Shown here in pieces: positions 18,011 to 26,582 of a stretch of 64,000 nt of DNA. The notes beneath the pieces were generated by a model that worked only from the letters and a program-made list of their open reading frames with translations, made no database searches and was not told where the DNA came from. A program made the position numbers and the translations under genes. The DNA is taken from NCBI RefSeq assembly GCF_947492455.1, contig NZ_CANLNB010000003.1, forward strand, positions 248,001-312,000, read 5' to 3'. Source of the DNA: an uncultured Aliiroseovarius sp. GTDB taxonomy: Bacteria > Pseudomonadota > Alphaproteobacteria > Rhodobacterales > Rhodobacteraceae. Positions within the stretch are counted from its first letter, which is position 1. Each line of letters begins with the position of its first letter.

Positions 18011-18781
18011 TTAGACCGCTTCGGAACAGGCCTTCACCAGCTCGGCCACTCGTTCAGCGTTGTCTGTCGCAACGGATCCGTCCGCGTGTTGGCGTGAGTT
18101 CTCGAACCCGATCCGGCACTTTCCACCCGCCTGCACCGCGCGGACAAGGGCGGGGGTTTCGCCCGGACCGAAGGCGCAGACGGCCCAGTCGGGTGACAGG
18201 CCGGTTTGCTTCAGCCAATCGAGAAACGGATCCAGCTCTTTCGGATCGGATTTCTGCCCTACCGCATAGCGCCCCAATACGAAGATCAGTTGCAGCTCAG
18301 GTGCGGTCAGAAGCTTCTCTTCCAGCACGTGGGTCAGAAGTTCGGCGTCCTCCACGTCATAGAGGATGTGCTGCACGGCAAAGCCGCGCTTATGGCAGTC
18401 GTTGTAGAACGCGCGCGTCACATCGTGATCGTCCCGGCACAGTTCGCGGATCGAAGCCGAGACCATATCAGCCCCTGAATTCAATGCGATATGCCGTTGA
18501 TGGGCGGGGTCATACATCCCGACAGCCTCGGTCGTGATTTGCACCGGGAAGCCGGGCATTTCAGCGCGAAAAAGGGTCAGCGCATCTGCATAGGCGGCAG
18601 CGTCCAGAAGGTGCTTCCCGTCCTGATCCCGCAGATGAAGATGCAGCCCATCCACGCCCAGCGCCTGACAGGCTTGCGTGGTTGCCAAGATCTCGGCTGC
18701 GGTCATCGGCAGGGCAGGGTGGTCGGCTTTGGTCAAGCGCGCCCCGTTCGGGGCGAGCATGATCTTGGGAAGCGGTGTCAC
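18011..18781 (-). CDS. BKACE-family beta-keto acid cleavage enzyme (DUF849)
   Basis: This family uses Zn and acetyl-CoA to cleave a beta-keto acid into acetoacetate and a new acyl-CoA. The protein has 256 residues, somewhat shorter than the usual 270-310. Seen: the metal motif HLHLRD (His47, His49), an N-terminal IMLAPNGARLTK, and the C-terminal GFENSRQHADGSVATDN carrying the third metal-ligand Glu. Its ATG overlaps the stop of the upstream aminotransferase gene by 4 bp. The natural inference is that the aminotransferase makes the beta-keto acid from a beta-amino acid and this enzyme cleaves it. 3-Dehydrocarnitine and 3-keto-5-aminohexanoate are known substrates of relatives. Confidence 0.88.
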   Translation of the reverse strand: MTPLPKIMLAPNGARLTKADHPALPMTAAEILATTQACQALGVDGLHLHLRDQDGKHLLDAAAYADALTLFRAEMPGFPVQITTEAVGMYDPAHQRHIALNSGADMVSASIRELCRDDHDVTRAFYNDCHKRGFAVQHILYDVEDAELLTHVLEEKLLTAPELQLIFVLGRYAVGQKSDPKELDPFLDWLKQTGLSPDWAVCAFGPGETPALVRAVQAGGKCRIGFENSRQHADGSVATDNAERVAELVKACSEAV

Positions 18782-20097
18782 AGAACCTGCTCCAACGATT
18801 TGGACAGCTTGCCGACCAGCTCGTCGATCTGATCGTCCGAGATGATGAAGGGTGGGGCCAGAAGCACGTGATCGCCGTGCTGACCGTCAATCGTACCGCT
18901 CATCGGATAGCAGATTAGGCCGTTCGCGAAGGCCTGCTTTTTCAGGCGGCCGGCGATGCCGCGGGACGGATCGAACGGCGCTTTGCTGTCGCGGTTCGCC
19001 ACGATCTCCAGCCCACGAAACATGCCGCGACCGCGGATGTCACCGATATGCGGGTGCTGGCCGAACTCGGCGTGCAGCGCATCATTCAGACGCGTACCCA
19101 TCTTGGCTGCGCGTGCAACCATGCCACCTTCGGTCAGTTTGCGCACAACCGCATCTGCGGCGGCAGAGGCTACCGGGTGCCCGATATAGGTGTGCCCATG
19201 CTGAAAGAACCCGCTGCCCTGTGCAATCGCGTCATAGATCGCGCCCGTGCACAGCATCGCACCAATCGGCTGATAGCCCGCGCCAAGCCCCTTTGCGATG
19301 GTGATGATGTCGGGCGAAATCTTGTCTTGCTCGCAGGCAAACAGGGTGCCGGTGCGGCCCATGCCGCACATGACCTCGTCCAAGATCAGCAGAATGCCGT
19401 ACTGATCGCAAATCTCGCGGATGCGTTTGAAATAGCCTTTGACGGCGGGCACGGCGCCTGCGGTGGCCCCGACCACGGGTTCCGCAAGGAAGCCGATCAC
19501 CGTCTTGGGCCCGACACGCAGGATTTCCTCTTCCAGCGCATTCGCGGCGCGTAGGCCGTATTCCTCTTCGGTCTCGCCCTCTTGACGCAGGCGGTATTCA
19601 TAGCAGGGATCGATATGGCTGGCTGACATCATCAGCGGGTCAAACGGCTCGCGCCGCCACATGTTGCCACCGGTCCCCAACGCACCCAGCGTGTTGCCGT
19701 GATAGCTTTGCTTGCGGGCGATGAAACGGGTGCGTTGGGGCTGCCCGGTTTCGATCATGTACTGACGCGAAAGCTTCAGCGCTGCCTCGACGGCTTCCGA
19801 ACCGCCAGAGACCAAATAGACGCGCTCGATTCCCTCGGGCGCATGCGCGATCAGGCGGTCGGCGAGTGATTCTGCCGGCTCTGACGTCAGGAATCCGGTG
19901 TGCGCGAAGCTGAGTCTGTCGATCTGATCATGCATGGCTTTGGCCACGTCAGGGTCCGAATGCCCAAGGCAGGACACCGCCGCACCACCGGACCCATCAA
20001 GGTATCTTTTCCCTTCGGAATCAATGAGGTAGATGCCGTCTCCGCGGGTTGCGACAGGTGGGGCTGATTTGCAGTGACGCGGGAAAATATGTGACAT
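18778..20097 (-). CDS. Class III PLP-dependent aminotransferase
   Basis: This 439-residue omega- or beta-amino-acid-type aminotransferase has the start chosen at 20097 (MSHIFPRHCKS). The frame stays open for over 200 further codons upstream, but those cross the promoter region. Seen: YLDGSGGAAVSCLGH near the N-terminus, YLVSGGSEAVEAALK, SYHGNTLGALGTGG, LILDEVMCGMGRTG and the PLP Lys269 in IIIAKG-like IITIAKGLGAGY. It is first in a two-gene operon with BKACE, divergent from the RpiR regulator and TRAP genes. An alternative ATG lies 15 nt upstream. The substrate is unproven; a beta-amino acid fits the BKACE partner. Confidence 0.88.
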   Translation of the reverse strand: MSHIFPRHCKSAPPVATRGDGIYLIDSEGKRYLDGSGGAAVSCLGHSDPDVAKAMHDQIDRLSFAHTGFLTSEPAESLADRLIAHAPEGIERVYLVSGGSEAVEAALKLSRQYMIETGQPQRTRFIARKQSYHGNTLGALGTGGNMWRREPFDPLMMSASHIDPCYEYRLRQEGETEEEYGLRAANALEEEILRVGPKTVIGFLAEPVVGATAGAVPAVKGYFKRIREICDQYGILLILDEVMCGMGRTGTLFACEQDKISPDIITIAKGLGAGYQPIGAMLCTGAIYDAIAQGSGFFQHGHTYIGHPVASAAADAVVRKLTEGGMVARAAKMGTRLNDALHAEFGQHPHIGDIRGRGMFRGLEIVANRDSKAPFDPSRGIAGRLKKQAFANGLICYPMSGTIDGQHGDHVLLAPPFIISDDQIDELVGKLSKSLEQVL

Positions 20098-20134
20098 GGG
20101 GATCCCTTGCATGTCCCGTTGAACCTGTTGCCAT

Positions 20135-20174
20135 TGAAACAAATGAATCGAGAATTGACAATAGGTGAAACAAA
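20135..20174. promoter_or_regulatory. Promoter with TTGACA box flanked by TGAAACAAA direct repeats
   Basis: TGAAACAAA occurs at 20135-20143 and 20166-20174, starts 31 bp apart (three helical turns). A consensus -35 TTGACA lies between them at 20155-20160, pointing at the RpiR gene (GTG at 20214). The -10 region near 20178-20183 is poor. The repeats also face the divergent aminotransferase gene. This is a candidate site for the RpiR regulator controlling both directions. Confidence 0.45.
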
Positions 20175-20213
20175 AGGAACACTGAGCCTTGTCCAAACAG
20201 GGAGACACTGGAC

Positions 20214-21083
20214 GTGAGCGCAAGTGAGAGCTTCGAAAAGAGGCTGGCAGTGGCCTATGGTGATTTAAGCGGTGCCTTGCGCGCAGCTGCCGATTACCTT
20301 GTGGCCAACCCGCTGGATGCCGTGTCGCGTCCACTGCGCACCGTGTCCGCGCAGACCGGCGTGTCGCCCGCCACATTCTCGCGTCTGGCCAGGGCCTTGG
20401 ACTATGCCAGCTTTGACGAGCTGCGGGACGAGATGCGCGACAAGATCGACCGCAAAGTGAACAATTTCGCGGATCGGGCTGGGCAGCTTCAAAAAGCGCA
20501 TGGCGACGGGAAATCTGACTTCGTTCAGGCCCATTTCGCCGCATGCGAGAACAACCTGAGGCAGACGATGGCTGGGTTGGATCCGGCGGCGATTCGTGAC
20601 GTGGCCGACCGTTTGGCGGCGTCCCGGAAGGTGCTTCTTTTGGGGGCGTTGGGGTCCACCGGGGTCGTGGAATACCTGTCTTATATGGCGAATTTCTGCG
20701 CAGATAACTGGATTCTCGCCAATCGGATGGGGGCTTCCCTAGGGGGAGCCTTGTCAGGGCTCGATGAACGTGATGCACTACTTATAGTTACCAAGCCGCC
20801 ATTTGCTGTCTCAGTGATCAAGGCAGCCAGGCTTGCACGTGAGTTAGGGGTTTATGTCGTGGTGATCACCGATACGCATACGTGTCCAGCGTTGGAATTT
20901 GCGTCGGCAGGGTTCTCTGTGTCGACCGATAGCCCTCATTTCTTTTCGTCCTACGTGTCGACGATGTTCCTTCTGGAAACCATCGTCGGAATGGTGGTCG
21001 GGCGCGCAGGCGTCGCGGCTCAGGAACGGATTGCTGAAGTCGAGCTTCACAACCGCCAACTGGCGGAAGTGTGGAGCGAATAA
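20214..21083 (+). CDS. MurR/RpiR-family transcriptional regulator
   Basis: This 289-residue protein starts with GTG behind GGGAGA. It has an N-terminal RpiR helix-turn-helix (about 1-77: [21 protein letters not shown]) and a SIS phospho-ligand domain (about 125-255: [50 protein letters not shown]). SIS domains usually bind sugar phosphates, but RpiR proteins next to amino acid genes are also known. It is divergent from the aminotransferase/BKACE pair and 28 nt upstream of the TRAP substrate-binding gene. It therefore likely controls uptake and catabolism of one compound. Confidence 0.88.
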   Translation: MSASESFEKRLAVAYGDLSGALRAAADYLVANPLDAVSRPLRTVSAQTGVSPATFSRLARALDYASFDELRDEMRDKIDRKVNNFADRAGQLQKAHGDGKSDFVQAHFAACENNLRQTMAGLDPAAIRDVADRLAASRKVLLLGALGSTGVVEYLSYMANFCADNWILANRMGASLGGALSGLDERDALLIVTKPPFAVSVIKAARLARELGVYVVVITDTHTCPALEFASAGFSVSTDSPHFFSSYVSTMFLLETIVGMVVGRAGVAAQERIAEVELHNRQLAEVWSE

Positions 21084-21111
21084 ACAAACATCAAAACAAG
21101 GGAGAAATCTG

Positions 21112-22080
21112 ATGTTTAAAGGGTTCAAGATTGCATTTGCAGGGGTTGCTGCCACCGCAGTGATGGCGCCTGCTGCCTTTGCCGAGGAATTCATCACCAT
21201 CGGTACCGGCGGCGTGACCGGCGTGTACTACCCGACCGGTGGCGCGATCTGCCGTCTGGTCAACAAAGGCCGCAAAGACCACGGCGTACGCTGCTCGGTC
21301 GAGTCGACCGGTGGTTCGGTCTACAACATCAACACCATTCGCGAAGGCGAGCTGGAATTTGGTGTGGCCCAGTCGGACTGGCAGTACCACGCCTATAACG
21401 GCACCTCGAAGTTCGAAGATGCTGGTGCTTTTGAAGGCCTGCGCGCGGTATTCTCGGTCCACCCCGAGCCCTTCACCGTCGTGGCCCGTGCCGACAGCGG
21501 CATCAAGACCTTCGCCGACCTGAAAGGTAAGCGCGTCAACATCGGCAACCCCGGTTCCGGTCAGCGCGGCACCATGGAAGTTCTGCTGGAAGCCTTGGGC
21601 TGGACCACCGATGACTTCGCTCTGGCAACCGAGCTGAAGGCTTCGGAACAGTCGGCAGCTCTGTGCGACAACCAGATCGACGCAATGGTCTACACCGTTG
21701 GTCACCCCTCGGGTTCGATCCAGGAAGCCACCACGGCTTGTGACTCGGTACTGGTCGAAGTCTCGGGCGAGGCTGTAGACAAGCTGGTCGCCGATAACTC
21801 GTTCTACCGGACCGCCACCATTCCGGGCGGCATGTACCGTGGCAACGATGCTGACACGGCCACCTTCGGTGTGGGCGCAACCTTCGTCAGCTCGGACGCC
21901 GTGTCGGAAGACGCTGTCTATGCCGTTGTGTCGTCGGTCATGAACAACATCGAAGACTTCAAAGGTCTGCACCCGGCGTTCGCCAACCTTGACCCCAAGG
22001 AAATGGCAACCGCCGGTCTGTCGGCTCCGCTGCACCCGGGTGCTGCGAAGTATTATAAAGAGGCTGGAATTATCGAGTAA
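21112..22080 (+). CDS. TRAP transporter solute-binding protein, TAXI family
   Basis: This 322-residue periplasmic protein starts at 21112 behind AAGGGAGAAA, with a clear signal peptide (about 1-23, cleaved after AAFA). Seen: [21 protein letters not shown] right after cleavage, the TAXI family opening, then [23 protein letters not shown] and [19 protein letters not shown] proteins carry glutamate-like or other carboxylates for TRAP permeases. It is followed by a strong hairpin and then the fused permease, so it is probably made in excess. The ligand is unknown; the neighbours suggest an amino or keto acid. Confidence 0.93.
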   Translation: MFKGFKIAFAGVAATAVMAPAAFAEEFITIGTGGVTGVYYPTGGAICRLVNKGRKDHGVRCSVESTGGSVYNINTIREGELEFGVAQSDWQYHAYNGTSKFEDAGAFEGLRAVFSVHPEPFTVVARADSGIKTFADLKGKRVNIGNPGSGQRGTMEVLLEALGWTTDDFALATELKASEQSAALCDNQIDAMVYTVGHPSGSIQEATTACDSVLVEVSGEAVDKLVADNSFYRTATIPGGMYRGNDADTATFGVGATFVSSDAVSEDAVYAVVSSVMNNIEDFKGLHPAFANLDPKEMATAGLSAPLHPGAAKYYKEAGIIE

Positions 22081-22101
22081 GCGGTCACCCGTAAGCCTTT
22101 T

Positions 22102-22131
22102 GATCGGGGGGCGGCCCTGCGTCCCCCGATC
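22102..22131 (+). terminator. Attenuating hairpin between TRAP binding protein and permease
   Basis: GATCGGGGG (22102-22110) pairs with CCCCCGATC (22123-22131), 21 nt after the binding-protein stop and 77 nt before the permease start. Partial termination or 3'-end protection here would raise binding protein over permease. Confidence 0.6.
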
Positions 22132-22208
22132 GTTTGACCCGGCAGAAGATCGGGCATGTTTTCAAAAGTAAACAAGTGCGGTCGCAAGCTGGCCGAGGGA
22201 GAAACAAA

Positions 22209-24824
22209 ATGTCCACGAAAGAGGAACGCGCGCTTAGCGAAGAAGAGCTTCAAGAGCTCGTCGCCGCCAGCGACACCGGTGCGCGAAACCCACAGGGCGC
22301 GGTCGGGCTGATGATTGCCGCCGTTGCGCTGATTTGGTCGATTTTTCAGGTGCTTCTGGCGTCGCCAGTTGCGCCTTATGTTCTGCCTGGCGATCTGATT
22401 AACAACTCTCGCCAGTTCCATTTGGCGTTTGCTGTTTTCCTGGCCGCGATGGCCTATCCTTTGTTCAAGTCCAGCCCGCGCAACTACATCCCGTGGTATG
22501 ACTGGGTGCTTGGAGTCGGCGGCGCGTTCTTGGCGCTCTACGGCTATTTCTTCTACGACAAGATCGTGGCGAATGGTGGTCTGGCCGATCAATCGGACGC
22601 GTATTTTGCCGTAGCGGGTCTGACCTTCCTGTTCATCGCCGCCTATCGCACCCTTGGGCCCGTCATGGTGGCCTTGGCGATTGTCTTCCTTTTCTACGTC
22701 TTCTTCGGATCGTCCGAAGTGGTCCCCGACCAGATCCGTTGGGCCGGTGCGTCACTGCGTAAAGCGATGAGCCATATGTGGATCACCTCGGAAGGGGTGT
22801 TTGGCATCGCGCTGGGCGTGTCCACCAAGTTCGTCTTCCTGTTCGTGCTGTTCGGCGCGCTTCTGGACCGTGCGGGCGCGGGCAACTACTTCATCAAGAT
22901 GGCGTTTGGCGCCCTTGGCCACCTGCGTGGCGGCCCTGCGAAAGCGGCGGTTGTCGGCTCGGCAGCTACCGGCCTGATCTCGGGCTCGTCGATTGCGAAC
23001 GTTGTGACCACTGGCACCTTCACCATCCCGTTGATGAAACGCGTTGGCTTCTCGGCGGAAAAGGCGGGCTCGGTCGAGGTTGCCTCGTCCGTGAACGGTC
23101 AGATCATGCCGCCCGTCATGGGTGCCGCGGCCTTCCTGATGGTGGAATATGTGGGTATCTCGTATGTCGAGGTCATCACCCACGCCTTCCTGCCTGCGAT
23201 CATTTCCTACATCGCGCTGGTCTACATCGTGCATCTGGAAGCGGTGAAAAACAAAATGCCGACCATCGGCAACAAGGTCGTGTCGATGGGCAAAACCATC
23301 GGCGGGATGTTCGTCTTTTTCGCGGGCTTTGCGGCTCTGTGCTACGCCACGCAATACCCGGTGGGGTGGATCGTGTCTCTGTTCCCGGAGGGCTCGGGCT
23401 GGATCCTGTCGATCCTTCTGTTCGTGATCTATGTGGCGCTGATCTATCTGGCCGCACAGGTGCCGGATCTGGAACCCGATGACCCCAACGCTGAAGTGGT
23501 CGAGCTGCCGGACGTGGCAAAGATCTATAAATCGGGTCTCTATTACCTGCTGCCGATCATCGTGCTGGTCTACTTCCTGATGATCGAGCGTAAATCGCCC
23601 GGCCTGTCGGCTTTCTGGGCGACCTTCCTGCTGTTCGGCATCCTGCTGACCCAAAAGGCGCTTAAGGCGCTGTTCCGGGGCGAAGACAACCCGATCTCGC
23701 GTCTGCGTGACGGTGTGATGGACTTGGTCGAAGGTATGATCGACGGTGCGCGCAACATGATTGGCATCGGTCTGGCCACCGCTACTGCGGGCATCATCGT
23801 GGGTACCGTATCGCTGACCGGGATCGGTCAGGTGATGGCGGACTTTGTCGAGTTCCTGTCGGGCGGCAACCTGATCCTGATGCTGGTCTTCGTGGCAATA
23901 CTGTCGCTGATCCTTGGCATGGGCCTGCCGACCACGGCGAACTATATCGTTGTGTCCTCGCTGATGGTGGGCGTAGTTGTGGAACTGGGCGCGCAGTCCG
24001 GCCTTGTTGTGCCGCTGATCGCTGTTCACCTCTTTGTCTTCTATTTCGGGATCATGGCGGATGTGACGCCCCCCGTGGGGTTGGCAAGTTTCGCGGCTGC
24101 AGCTGTGTCGGGTGGTGACGCTATCCGCACTGGGTTCACCGCGTTCTTCTATTCACTCCGCACGGTGGCCCTGCCGTTCGTCTTCATCTTCAACACAGAT
24201 CTTCTGTTGATTGATGTGACGATCACACAAGGGGTTATCGTCTTCGTTGTGGCGACCATCGGGATCCTTGTCTTCACGGCGGGTACGATGGGCTTCTTCC
24301 TGACGAAATCCCGCATCTGGGAAACGGTTGCCCTTCTGGTGGTGGCCTTCGCGCTGTTCCGTCCGGGCTTCTTCATGAACCAGATCCAGCCGCCGTTCTC
24401 GGAGATTGCACCGGCGCAGATCGAGCAAGCGATTGGTGATGCCAACGCGGGTGACACGCTGCGCGTGGTGATCTCGGGGCCGGACTTTGACACGCTCGAG
24501 GTCAAGGACCTGACTGTGGTGCTGGACGTGCCCGAAGCCGAGGGCGGCGCGGCCCGTCTGGACGCAGCAGGGATCATGCTGATGCCGGAAGGCGACGTGA
24601 TGCGGATTGACGAACCGATGTTTGGCACGCCGCTGTCCGACAAGCTGTCGACCTTCGATTTCTACGGGGATGATCCTGTGCAGATCTCGGCGGTGCAGGC
24701 TCCCTCGAACCAGTTGCCGAAAGAGCTGATCTTCATCCCGGCACTGCTGCTGCTTGGTCTAGTGGCCTTCCTGCAGTCGCGTCGCGCCAAGGAAGAAGAG
24801 ATCATGGAAGGAGAAACGGCATGA
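22209..24824 (+). CDS. TRAP transporter fused 4TM/12TM permease (TAXI-associated)
   Basis: This 871-residue permease joins the small DctQ-like and large DctM-like subunits in one chain, as is usual for TAXI systems. The start at 22209 follows GAGGGAGAAACAAA. Seen: about four N-terminal TMs (residues 30-170), then the DctM-type region with GSAATGLISGSSIANVVTTG, SSVNGQIMPPVMGAAAF, and a second half with GMGLPTTANYIVVSS and GIMADVTPPVGLA. A soluble C-terminal part (about 740-840) precedes the last TM. It overlaps the Usp gene by 4 bp (ATGA). Confidence 0.93.
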   Translation: MSTKEERALSEEELQELVAASDTGARNPQGAVGLMIAAVALIWSIFQVLLASPVAPYVLPGDLINNSRQFHLAFAVFLAAMAYPLFKSSPRNYIPWYDWVLGVGGAFLALYGYFFYDKIVANGGLADQSDAYFAVAGLTFLFIAAYRTLGPVMVALAIVFLFYVFFGSSEVVPDQIRWAGASLRKAMSHMWITSEGVFGIALGVSTKFVFLFVLFGALLDRAGAGNYFIKMAFGALGHLRGGPAKAAVVGSAATGLISGSSIANVVTTGTFTIPLMKRVGFSAEKAGSVEVASSVNGQIMPPVMGAAAFLMVEYVGISYVEVITHAFLPAIISYIALVYIVHLEAVKNKMPTIGNKVVSMGKTIGGMFVFFAGFAALCYATQYPVGWIVSLFPEGSGWILSILLFVIYVALIYLAAQVPDLEPDDPNAEVVELPDVAKIYKSGLYYLLPIIVLVYFLMIERKSPGLSAFWATFLLFGILLTQKALKALFRGEDNPISRLRDGVMDLVEGMIDGARNMIGIGLATATAGIIVGTVSLTGIGQVMADFVEFLSGGNLILMLVFVAILSLILGMGLPTTANYIVVSSLMVGVVVELGAQSGLVVPLIAVHLFVFYFGIMADVTPPVGLASFAAAAVSGGDAIRTGFTAFFYSLRTVALPFVFIFNTDLLLIDVTITQGVIVFVVATIGILVFTAGTMGFFLTKSRIWETVALLVVAFALFRPGFFMNQIQPPFSEIAPAQIEQAIGDANAGDTLRVVISGPDFDTLEVKDLTVVLDVPEAEGGAARLDAAGIMLMPEGDVMRIDEPMFGTPLSDKLSTFDFYGDDPVQISAVQAPSNQLPKELIFIPALLLLGLVAFLQSRRAKEEEIMEGETA

Positions 24825-25255
24825 CCCAGACCATTCTATGTGCAGTCGACATCAACCGTGCTGATGCGGAGAATTCCGTTCTGAAGACTGCGGCCGAACT
24901 GGCCGAAATGCGGGGTGCGCAGCTTGATGTGATCACCGTCGTGCCGGATTTCGGCATGTCGGTGGTGGGTGCCTATTTTCAGGACCACCATGTCAAGTCA
25001 GCGCAAACCGACGCGAGCGACCTTTTGAAAAAGATGACGGCGAAGACTTTGGGTGCAGAGGCTGACGCCAAGTTGCGTCACATTGTGGCCGTCGGCTCGG
25101 TCTATGAAGAGGTCTTGCGCGCCGCCGAGCTTGGCAACGCCGATCTGATCGTCCTTGGCGCGCATCGCCCGGACCTGAAGGATTACCTTCTGGGGCCGAA
25201 CGCAGCGCGAGTGGTGCGCCACTCGACCTGCTCGGTCTATGTGGTGCGTGGGTAA
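24821..25255 (+). CDS. Universal stress protein, TRAP-associated (TeaD-like)
   Basis: This 144-residue single Usp domain (TILCAVDINRAD at the start, VLGAHRPDLKDYLLGPNAARVVRHSTCSVYVVRG at the end, with the ATP-binding G-2x-G-9x-G-like region). The start overlaps the permease stop by 4 bp. TeaD of Halomonas is a known Usp that regulates its TRAP transporter in an ATP-dependent way. A similar role is likely here. An intrinsic terminator follows. Confidence 0.9.
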   Translation: MTQTILCAVDINRADAENSVLKTAAELAEMRGAQLDVITVVPDFGMSVVGAYFQDHHVKSAQTDASDLLKKMTAKTLGAEADAKLRHIVAVGSVYEEVLRAAELGNADLIVLGAHRPDLKDYLLGPNAARVVRHSTCSVYVVRG

Positions 25256-25279
25256 GCTTGCGCAATAAAGGCTATTGAA

Positions 25280-25309
25280 ACGGGCGCGGCGCGGGCTGCG
25301 CCCGTTTTC
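25280..25309 (+). terminator. Intrinsic terminator of the RpiR/TRAP operon
   Basis: ACGGGCGC (25280-25287) pairs with GCGCCCGT (25298-25305) and a TTTTCT run follows. It lies 25 nt after the Usp stop. Its presence argues against starting the next gene at the TTG at 25275. Confidence 0.85.
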
Positions 25310-25385
25310 TGTTGGGCTTTCCCTTCTTGGGGCGTGCTTCTACAAAGGGCGCAGGTTTACGCAAGATAAAGGTCAGCAAATCGCC

Positions 25386-26582
25386 ATGCGGTTTCGGCAA
25401 GACATGCACAGCACCGTCCATGTTTCGGACGACCACGCGCCCAAACAGGCGCGGCGCGCGGCGCGTGCGGTGCAGCTTTTGCAAGATGGGTTGCGCGTTG
25501 GGGCCAGTGTCCGCGCCCGACAGGTGACGGGTGATCCAATCGAGATCTGGCAGTCCGAGGACGGCCAGCAGGTGTTGCAATGCCAAAGCTCGGGCTCCAG
25601 CGGCGCACCGAAAACCATCCAGCGTCGCCCGGACAGCTGGATCGCAAGTTTCGAAATTGCCCAGCGTGAATTCGGCGCTGGCGAGGACACGCCCTATGCG
25701 GTGCTGGGCGATCCGGGGCATTCGCTGGTGCTGTTTGCCATCATGGAGGCTTTTCATCTGGGTGCAGACCTGTCGGTTCTGACCGGTTTGTTGCCTCGTG
25801 CCCAGTTGCAAGGGCTTGCGCGGGACGGGGTGCAGGTGCTCTATGCCACACCCGCGCAGTTGCGGTTGCTGTTGAAAGCACATCCTGAACCGCTGCCCGA
25901 GATGCGGCTGGTGTTTTCGGGTGGGGGAAAGCTGGATGCGGACACGGCAGAGGCGCTGGTGGAACTGTTCCCAAATGCAGAGCTGCACGAGTTCTTTGGC
26001 GCCTCCGAGACCAGCTTCATGTCGATCGCGCCGGTGGGCGCCCCGATCGCCTCGGTCGGGCGGGCCTATCCGGGCGTCGAGATCGCGTTGCGCGATGCCA
26101 ACGGCCGGCCGGTTGGGCAGGGGCCGGGTGAACTCTGGGTGAAAAGCCCCTATCTGTTCGACCGCTATGTGGAAGGTGAAAGCCCTGAGACCCGCTGGGA
26201 GGACGGTTTCCTGACGGTGGGCGAGATGGCGCGGCTGGACGCGGACGGGTTTCTGTACCTTCTGGGCCGCACCTCGCGGATGGTGACGGTGGCCGACCAC
26301 AATGTCTTTCCTGAGGCGGTCGAGGCAGAGATCGCAAAGCTCAGCGCCGCGCGCGCTGCGGTTGTCCCGGTGCCGGATGACGCGCGTGGGCAGGTGCTGG
26401 TTGCCGTCGTTGAGGGCGCGGAGTGCGACGACACGGTGCGTAGCATCAAAGACCGTTGCCGCGACACGTTGGGCGCGCCGTCGATGCCGCGGCAGGTGCT
26501 GTTCGTTGACGCTCTGCCGATGCTGCCAGCCGGAAAGCCTGATCTGAAAGCGCTTGAGCAGCTCGCACGGGGGCAGGTATGA
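25386..26582 (+). CDS. Short AMP-binding (acyl-CoA synthetase/ligase-like) enzyme
   Basis: This adenylate-forming enzyme is about 398 residues if started at 25386, far shorter than usual acyl-CoA synthetases (500-650). Much of the N-terminal subdomain is missing. Seen: the phosphate loop SSGSSGAPK (68-76), FFGASETSFMS, the GELWVKSPYLFDRY block, GRTSRMVTVADHNVFP, and the C-terminal catalytic Lys384 in LPAGKPDLKA. No good ribosome site decides the start; 25404 is an alternative. The stop overlaps the thiolase-like gene by 4 bp, so the two proteins probably act in one pathway. Such small ligases can load a carrier protein or CoA. The substrate is unknown. Confidence 0.82.
   Translation: MRFRQDMHSTVHVSDDHAPKQARRAARAVQLLQDGLRVGASVRARQVTGDPIEIWQSEDGQQVLQCQSSGSSGAPKTIQRRPDSWIASFEIAQREFGAGEDTPYAVLGDPGHSLVLFAIMEAFHLGADLSVLTGLLPRAQLQGLARDGVQVLYATPAQLRLLLKAHPEPLPEMRLVFSGGGKLDADTAEALVELFPNAELHEFFGASETSFMSIAPVGAPIASVGRAYPGVEIALRDANGRPVGQGPGELWVKSPYLFDRYVEGESPETRWEDGFLTVGEMARLDADGFLYLLGRTSRMVTVADHNVFPEAVEAEIAKLSAARAAVVPVPDDARGQVLVAVVEGAECDDTVRSIKDRCRDTLGAPSMPRQVLFVDALPMLPAGKPDLKALEQLARGQV

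Noticed and set aside
20098-20778. N-terminal extension of the aminotransferase by 227 codons
   Set aside because: It crosses the divergent promoter region and the RpiR gene, and has no protein-like features. The normal family start lies at 20097.
25275-25385. TTG start for the AMP-binding enzyme at 25275
   Set aside because: It would place the coding start inside the intrinsic terminator of the TRAP operon.
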